Assembly (NCBI RefSeq): GCF_943192945.1
Contig: NZ_CALPCE010000008.1
Location: 1-64,000, forward strand
DNA: 64,000 nucleotides
Direction: 5' to 3'
Source of the DNA: Anaerocaecibacter muris
Lineage (GTDB): Bacteria > Bacillota > Clostridia > Christensenellales > Pumilibacteraceae
Shown: one piece after another, positions 1-9,100 of the stretch
How the letters are laid out: the number at the start of each line of letters is the position of its first letter
Position numbering within the stretch: position 1 is the first letter of the stretch
Program-made: the position numbers and the translations under genes
Notes under the pieces: model-generated
Database searches by the model: none
What the model was told of the DNA's origin: nothing
The model's input: only the letters and a program-made list of their open reading frames with translations

Positions 1-132
1 AGGACTTTTTTTGTCTATCCCCATAGCTAAAGCTCTATGATGCCCACTGGCATAGCCAGTGGTTAAATTCACTAACATAAAAGCGAGCGCATAACGCGCT
101 CGCTTTTTACTGCTTACAGTATGTTAGTTATT
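1..132. other. Intergenic segment downstream of the giant surface gene
   Basis: No gene is visible. It contains a perfect 8-bp inverted repeat with a 3-nt loop at 44-62 (CCACTGGC / GCCAGTGG), which is not followed by a T run, and the bidirectional terminator listed separately. The 44-62 hairpin may belong to a transcript entering from outside the window. Confidence 0.5.
79..107 (-). terminator. Intrinsic terminator, probably bidirectional
   Basis: A perfect 12-bp stem (AAAAGCGAGCGC) with a 5-nt loop lies 26 nt beyond the stop codon of the giant surface protein gene. The stem ends in T runs on both strands (four T on minus, five on plus), so it can stop transcription from either side. Confidence 0.75.
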
Positions 133-3100
133 TTACATATCAGAATCGCCGGATACGCCGCTATCGCCGCCGAACTGCTGATTAGCTCCGTCGTTAGCCG
201 CGCCGGGGTTAAGCCCGATAGCGTTGTTTTGAGGAGGCGTCGCGCCGCCCGCGCCCAGCATAAGGTTGGGATCGTTCTGCACGGGCATGGTCGGAGGCAA
301 GTATCCGTAAGACTGATACGGGGCTGCGGCGGGTCCGCCCGCAAGCCGCATCATCTGTTCTTCGAGTTCCATTTCGGATACGAGTATCGCTTCCAACTCC
401 TCGCGTTTGCGTTTACGACGTTTAAGCAGGATTATCAAGAGTATGATAAACAGGATAAGCACAAGCAAACCTATTCCGACGCCCAGCCATATAAACGGAT
501 AAGTTTCGTAACTAATCTTTATCATGTTCATGAACGACGGTTCGGGACGGTCGATGTTATTAATGACGAACGTCGCTTTTACGGTTTCGCCCGTGCGGTC
601 TTTTACGCCGACAGTCAATTCGGTTTCGCCGCGAACGTTGAACGTAAGATAAAGGATAGATCCGTCCTCGCTGACGCGCACGGAGCACATCGTCGGAGAG
701 ATTACATCGGTAACTTTCGCGTCGAACAACATGCGGTCGCCGAGCGCCAAATCCACGTCCGCAAACAACATTGTAGTAGTAAGGGCAACCGTGCCGTTGC
801 TGTCAAGACCGTAATCGCCGGGACGAGTGTGGAACGTAAAGCCCGATTCACGCTTAAAGTTATCAAGCAACGTCGGCGCGTGGTTCTTGCCCACCGTGGC
901 AATAAACGTCTTGGTCAACTTTTGCGCGCCTTCCTTGGGTGCGCCGACGGTAAAGTCGTAATCGAGTTTGCTGACTAATTCGACGCTGAACGTAAGTTCT
1001 TCGATTTCGCGCGTGCAAGTGAACTGCCAATCGCCGTCCGCGTCCTTATCCACCGTTACGTTCGCACCGTTGGGCGTGAGCGCGGTTATTACATAGTCGC
1101 TACCGGGGTTGAACGTCTTTTGCTCGTCGTCCGCCGCAACAGCCGCCTTATCGCCGTTCTCGTTATAGAAGTTGGGGTTGTACGTGTCGGTTATATCGGG
1201 GAACAGTTTTTCCGTGGTTACTTTGGTGGGCAGACTGCGAATAGCCGATACTCGGTTGAGTTGCGCAATCTGGTTAAAGTCGTACACGACCGACACCGTG
1301 ATTTCGAGTATAACCGTGCGCGCGTTAATGTCCGTGGACAAATCGCCGTCCGCAACGGTCAACTGAATTTTTTGCGTGCCGTAGAAGCCCTTGCGCGGCG
1401 TGATTATACATTTGCCGTTATCGTCCTCGGAAACGCTGACTTCCACAAGGTTGCCGCCCATGTCAACGGTATCCGTGCAGTGAATATCGTCCGTACCTAT
1501 CGGCAGCATACTGTACAGGCGCAACGTGTCGTTGTTTCTGTCCGTGACGTACTTGGTTACGTCGATAACTATGGGCGTGCCCACCTTGTCGTCGTGCCCG
1601 ATAACGGAGAACGATTTTTCGGTATTGGGCAACAGCGTGGGCGGCGCGTTCAACACGGTTATGCGAATCGCAATTACAATGCCCGTGCTTTCGACCGTAT
1701 CGTTGCCGCTTCGATCGAGTATGCGCATATACGCCACACCGGTCACGCCGCGCTTGGAAGTTTCCGCCGTTATCTTGATGCCCGAGAAATGGTTTTCGTC
1801 CTTGCCGAACACAGGCGTTACGACTGCGATATTTTCGTTACCGGCGTCCGAGCGCACGGTAAGCGGCGTATTAAACAGGTACTTGTCGGAGTTTTCGCCG
1901 CTCGTCTTTTGTATAAGGCGGAAGCTGTCCGTATCGCGCGACATATCCGTGTAATCGGGATCGTCGAGCCAGCCGTCGGCTACGACATTGACGTTAAGCT
2001 GTTCGCTGTCGGGAGCGACATAAGCGTCGAGCACATACGAACGCTCGCGCTCGCTGGCTTCGTCCTTATACATCGCGTAACCTTCGCCAAAGAGATTGAA
2101 CTTTTGCGAATCGTTGTTGAGCTTATCCTCGCTCATATCGAAGTCGGAGTTCTGTATCGTTATGTTAAGCTGAACGGTAGCGGGCTGATCGGCTTTGTCG
2201 TAACCCGTGATGTACATGGGGAACGAAACCTCGTTAAGATACTTACCTGCTACTATCTTGTCGATACGACGAAGTATGGTGAGTTTGAGCGAGTGCGCGG
2301 GTATGCCGCTTGCGCTTGTCGTGTCGGTATTGTTGACCTCCACTTCGATAGCGCGACCGACGCCCGTGCGAGCCTGCCAATCGCAATCCGCGTCTTTGAG
2401 CGCGGTATTGTAATCCTCGTTGAGGTTGCCCGACGGCGCGAACGCCTTTACTATGACCGAATCGTTAAGGTCGGAATCGGTAAACATAGCAGAGTAAGCG
2501 TTTTCCGCGCTGTAAATCGGGAATATGTGGCTGTCGCCTTTTTTGCCCGTGAACTGCAATACTGACTCAACCGTGTTGGCAATCGGCGCGGAATCCTTGA
2601 CATTTACATAGAACAGCGTGCCGGACTTGGTACCTACTTCGTAAGGGCTGATAACTCTGGACGAGTTAAGGCTCTTGGACACTTCGACGAAGAACAGCAC
2701 ATTCATGTCGATATTAGCCGTAACGGGACGGAAATGCAAGGACGTGCCGTCGGCGCCTATTTCAAACTCGAAATACTGTTGCAAGAACGTCAACAACGTG
2801 TTGTTGATACCGCCTATCGCACTGCCGCCGGCATTAACGCCGCCGACCAAATACGAACTTACATTCACGTCGGATTTGAAGTTGAGATAGTGCGCGCCTA
2901 ACGTGTTTCTGTTGAGATCGAGCAAACTCGAAACGGAAGTAACTCCGCTTGCAAGACTGCCGAGCGGCAACGGATTGTATTTGCGCGGGTTATCTGCGTC
3001 GCGTTCCATCAAGGCGTAAACCTTAACGTCGTAATTGCGGTTGTAAATATTGTTTACAACATCCTTATCGGTAAGGCTGTACGTCTTTTCGGGTAGTTGA

Positions 3101-6100
3101 TCGACGGACTCGGGCATGTCTTTGTAGTTTACGAACTGATACGTGCTCTTAACGCCTACGATCTTCTCCTTTTGCTCGTCGGGCAACGGCTTAACCGCCG
3201 CGCTTACGCCGATGTAGTCGTCGTAAGGTTTGACGTAAGTCGTGCCTACAACGCTCGGCTTGAGCGCGCCGTTTTCCACGCTCGACGAAGTTGCCTGCTT
3301 GTCGTTGGTGACAGCCGAATACAGCGTGCTTATGCGTATAGTTACGGGCACTGCGTTTTTGAATATGTTGTTACCCACGTCGCGCACATAAAATTTGAGT
3401 TCGTCACAATCGCTGTCGGGATTGTAAGTCAAACACGTTATTTTGAAACTGCGCAAGTCGGACGCGACGTCTATGCGGAACATGGGATTGGAATACACAT
3501 TGCCCTGCTCCTTGGTCATTTTGGAGTCGTTGAGCGTGAATATGTTGTACTCTTCGTCGCCGTTGCCGTCGCCGTCAAACAACGCAATCTGCGCGTTGTC
3601 GAATTCGTCGGGATCGTAAGCAATCTGATTTATCGCAATTTCGAGCTCGCCGTATACGTGCGCAATGTTTTGCGCTTGCGTTTCGCTCTTGCTCTTGTCA
3701 AGTACTTTAACGTCGTTGAGTTCTTTAACGCCGTCGGACATTACGGACATATAAGTTTCGTACACGCCCGCGACTTCCTTTCCGTCCTTATAAGTGGAAA
3801 TAAGTCCCTCGTGACGTTTATGCACTTTGTCGCCGTCCATAATTACGCTCGGCTTGGAACTTTCGACGGTTACGTACATTGTAAACGTCGCGCTTGCGCC
3901 GTTGCCGTCAACCACGGTTACGGATATAGGCGTGTTTACGCAAACCCTGCTCGCAACAATAACAACGTCCAAAGCGTACAAATTACCGTTCCAGTCGTCT
4001 TCCAACGGCATTCTGTCGTATTCGTGCGCAGGCGTAAAGTAGTTGGTGTCGTACTGCGTGTCTTTTATACGCAATGCCCACGGCGTATCGTCGTCGGCGA
4101 TAGCAACGTAACCGAGATGCTGCGATTTGCTCTCTTCGCTGTCAAAGCTGTGAAGTGCGTGTGCGCCATTGGCGTCAACCGCGCTCGCCGTAAGGTCGGA
4201 ATACTTGACCGAAGTACCGTAATCGGTATCGCCTTGAATTTTGCAAAGATTGCGTTCGACAATATCTTTCGGGCTGTCATTTAGGCGTTTATACGACGCA
4301 GACGCTTCCGCGGAATCCTTATTGCCGTTGGTCGCGCCCACAAAATAATCGTAAGGCGTTGCGACTATGGTAAACGAATCGCCTACGCGCATGTTGAGGT
4401 TTTTGGAAACGGCTATCGCGTTAGACCGTATGGTCGGGGCTTTGTTTGTTACCTCTACCGTTATAGTGAGCGTTTGGGTGGTATGCTTATCGTTGTCGGT
4501 AAACTTGATAGCAAACGTAAACTCTTTATACTGTTGCGAATCGAACGTCGTGCGCCTGTTGACCCTTATTGTAAGCGCACTGCTGATAGGAACGGATTGA
4601 TCGTTGAGTTTATCGCCGTTATATTCCATTTGCATAACGACGTCAGGCTGTGATTCGACGGGGATCTTTTTATCCGTTATCTTTGCCGTGCCGTTGCGCA
4701 GATTGCCGTTGTTGGTTTCGCTCCAACCGTATTCGCTTTCTTTGGAGAACGGCGAAATGAGGAACGTTCCCGATTCGGCTTTGAATTTATCCGCAAGCGC
4801 GGTCGCGTTGTTCAAATACTCTTCGTAATCGGTCACCCAGAACGGCGTGCCGTTATCGCTCGCACCCGTCTTTGTAAGCAGGTCGCCGGAGTCGATAACG
4901 TCCTTGATGTTAAGGCTGTAAGTTTCGCCGACGGGCAACGCCACGCGGATATTCTTATCGCCGTTAGGCTTTTCTTTGTCGGTGTCTTCGAGCGTGCTCG
5001 CAAGCGACGGCGCGGAAGTTTCGATATACACGCGCACTTCCAACGCCACGTAAGAGCCTGCAGTAAAGCCGTCGCCGTGGCTGTCGTAAATAAGAACTTT
5101 GAGCGGATAATATCCCATGCCTTTCGCGCTGTCGTATTCCAGACCGCGCTCGTTATAGAACTCGGTGATGTTGAACGAAGGCGACGTCGCCGCTTTATCG
5201 AGAACCTGTTTATTGATACGCGTTTTTGCTATCGGGCGAATAGACAGCGTTTTGCCGTCGGGCGAAACCGACGCTTCAAAGTAACTGCTGTACCCTTCCA
5301 AACCGTTTGCGGCGTTCATATTCGATCCGTAAATACCGCCGTTGGGCTTGAACGTATCGTCAACCGTACCGATAGTATTTTTGTCGGCGGGATTGAACGT
5401 AAACTGCGCATTGCGCGTACCGAAGTAGTTGCGCATAGACTGTTGCGCAACCGCGTTATCGGACGTGTTGGTAAATACAATGTCGTTTCCGCTTTCGGTA
5501 TAATTTACAACGCGCGAATACGCATTGCCGCCCACGCCCCAACTACCGAGCTTGCGCATGGAATCCGCATAGAAATATGCCGCGTCGGACTTGCTTTCGT
5601 CAACGACGTTGTTTGTAACGCATTTGTCGTCGTCGTCAAACTTGATATTTACGGTGTTGTCGGCGTCTTTACTGCCAGATCTCGACAAACCAATGGTTTG
5701 CGCCGCCTCGCCTGTCTTTAATTGGAGCGAAGTGAAATAACCCGACTTGGAGTCCGAAGAAACGCCGCTGACAAGCGAAACGGGACTGTTGCCTATTTCG
5801 AGCTTAAACGTTACTTTCGCGGTCTGCGATTTATTGTTGTAAGTGGTATGCGTACCGGTAGAAGCTCCGACACTGCCGTAAGCGCACTGCGCCACGGCTA
5901 TAGTAATAGTAAGATTTGCCGAGCTTGCGCGGGTGTTCTTTTTGGCGATACCGATACCGAACATATTTTCCTGTATCTTTGTCGCTTGATCGGCAAGGTA
6001 CAACAAACTGCCGTTTTCGCCTACAAGGTTATTGGCGTTTTTCTGTACCGTCGTGGTGTCCGCGCTCGTAAGACAGCCCAAAGCGTTGCCTTGTTCGTCT

Positions 6101-9100
6101 ATGGGCGAAATGGCAAAGCAGTTGTTAAAATATTCCCCGCTCGCCGCGGCTTTGTATCCGTCATTGCTCGGATTTAATGCACCTGAACCCGGCTCGTAAG
6201 CGTCGAACGCCGTAAACATTACATAAGGATTGGCGCTTATGGGGTTATTGCTTCCTCTGCCCCATACGGTAGAGCCGTCGCTAATCGTGATTGCTTCTAC
6301 AATATCGTCGAAATTGCCGCGAGCATACGCCCTACCTTGAATATCGTATGCGACGTAATTGTCCACTTCGTATTCTATAACGCCGTTGGCATTGTCCGCG
6401 CTCTTAACCACGCTCGCGGGCATAGCGAAGTAGCTCATAGGGATATAAGTGTAGGACTTATCGCCGGCCACTTTTATAGTGTCCGAATATCTGAACGCCT
6501 TTTCGGTAAGATTGGGAATGGTTACTTCCGCCCCGCCCGAATTGCCCTTTACGGGATATTCGTAATTTTTGCCCGCAACAAACACTTCGCCCGAGTGTAC
6601 GCCCGCAAGCGTGTTATCGGCAGAAAGTCGCGCGCGAGTTTTAAGAGTAGTTGCGCCGCCCGTAACGCTTATTTTGCTTCCGTCGAGATAAAGCGTATTT
6701 TGCGCGTCGCTGTAAACGGAGTCCGTTGTGCCGTCGTAAGTGGATATATACTTGACGTCCGAATTTTGACTGTCCGCAACGGTATAATAACCGTCGAACT
6801 GGTCGTAATAGTTATACGGAATAATGCCCAAACCGTTAATGAACATTTGATACGTCATGTATGCGAAGCCGTCAACGGTAGACGCCTTTCCCGCCTTGTA
6901 CGCGGTTTCCATGCCCGCCGTACCGCCGCCGACTGCGGCGTCGTCGCGCAACATCATTCTTATGCGTATATATTCGTCCGCATTGCTGTTGGCTTTGGGA
7001 ACGATTTTCAACGCCCAATCGGTAACTTTCCAACGCCCGTGCTCGTCAAAGAACTTCGTCCAATCGGCAACCACGGTAGTGCCGTCGCGCAGTTTGCTCG
7101 CGTAATACGGATTGCCGTCCACATAGTAGATAATATCGTACGAATCTACATATTGAGCTACCGTGCCGCTGTGTCCGCTCGGCTGTTGAATATCTATCAA
7201 AATCGCGGCGTATGCGGGAATAACGGAACTCCACAAAGCGGCATACGGAACCGCGCTCTTGTAGTCTATCGGTGTGACTGTAAGATCGGCGTTTTTGTAT
7301 TTACGGTTGCCATCCACGTCGTCCTCGGGATGTTCGACAGGCGCAAGCACAACGCCTTGAAGTTTGTCGCTGTCCTTGACTACCGTTTTAATCTGCCCCG
7401 CCGTCGCGTTCTCGTCGGCATCCGATTTCAACGCGTTTACCGCCGCGTCGCCCGAAGCGAGGTAGCGCGGTTTTTCTATGTCCTGTTTGTTCAACGTCTG
7501 AACGGACCAAAGGTTCATATACGTCGGATCGTTCGGGTCGAACTTGGTTTGAGTAAAGCCGTCCTCGTCGTGATTGTATTGGAGCCGAGCGTTTTCGACT
7601 TCGACCTGAATAACGCAGGTCGAATAATCGATGTTCTGTCCGTCGGACGACCGTCCGTCCGTTGCGTAAAACTCTACAAACACCTGCTGTAAGTGTTGCG
7701 TGGAGTTTAGCGCGGTTATGGTAAGCGTATCCGAATTAACAGTAACTTTAAGATAGTTGCTGCAATCCTTACCGTCCTTGTCGTAAACTACGGGCGATTT
7801 TGCCGTGTAGAACGACATCGGGTCTTTCTCGTTATCCACAAGGAAGTTTTTGTTAAGCTCGTCGTTTACGGTATACTTTTGCGCGTAAATAATGAGCGTG
7901 GACGGAGTAACGCCTACGCCTTGCGTCGCGTCGTTAATCGGATAATCCGCCGAACCTACGGGCAAAGTCGATAACGTGTACACCTTTGCACTGCCGTCTT
8001 GGTTGGTGGGATACTGCACGCGCGGCGAGCTGTTTACAACGTTGATTTCGATACGAATTTTGGTAACGCCGTTTGCTTCGCCCGTCGAACCGGCGCCCGT
8101 GCGATCGCGCACGTTAAGCTCTATAACCGCGGGCGCGTTTGCCTGCGTTCTGCTGTCTGCGGTAATGACTATATAGTCGAGATTAAAAGTGTTTTGCGCT
8201 TCGTCGTTGTTGTCGGTTTGGAATTTGAGCGTACTGCCGAACTTGAACGTAACAAACGAATCGCCTATTATTGCGGGTTGAGTAAACTTTTGCGCGTCGT
8301 TTTTGTACGGGTTAAACGCATACGCGTCAAGATACGAGTTGTCGTTGGTGCGCTCGAAATACAATCTGTCAATTTCAGTCGTTTTTACGCTTTCTTTAAC
8401 CGCAGAAAACGAATTGCTTGCCGAAAGCAACGAATCTTTACCGAAGTTGCGGGTCGTTCTGATTTCGCCGAGCGTCTGTTTAAGCGCTTTTACATAGTCC
8501 GAATGCGTGTAATCCGCACCGCCTACAATCTTGTTTTGAGCGATTGCAAGCGCGTTGATTGTAGTGCGCTTGTCGCCCGCCGTTTTAACTCCGTCAACGG
8601 TAAACACGCCGTTATTTTCGTCGAACAAGCCCGACAAGCCGTTGAGCGTAAAGCCGCTTGCGGGATATTTTACGCCGCTCGCAGTCATATTGCCGTCCGT
8701 CAACAAGTCGTAAGGCGTTACGATTGCGGTGGAGTGCATAGGCATGTTGTACGTAATCGTCGCAACGCCGTCGTCGTCTATTCTGTACGAATTTTCGACG
8801 CGCTTGCCCTCCGATTCGTATTTAAACAACGCAACGTCTTTTTCTTGAAGTTTATCGGGCGTGCTGTTATCGACCTTGACGGCAATGCTGACCGTCGTCG
8901 TGCCTGTGTCGCTGTCCTTTACGGGAACTTGCGCGTGCAAATATCTGTTGTGAGTCCAGCCGACAAGCGTTATTTTTACGCCTTTTATGACAACGCATTT
9001 TATGCCGATACCGTCGTTGTTATAATCTATACCGATTCGGACTTCGAGTCCCGTCGTTTTTACTCTGCCCGCATATTCGTTTTTAAAATTGCCGAAATAT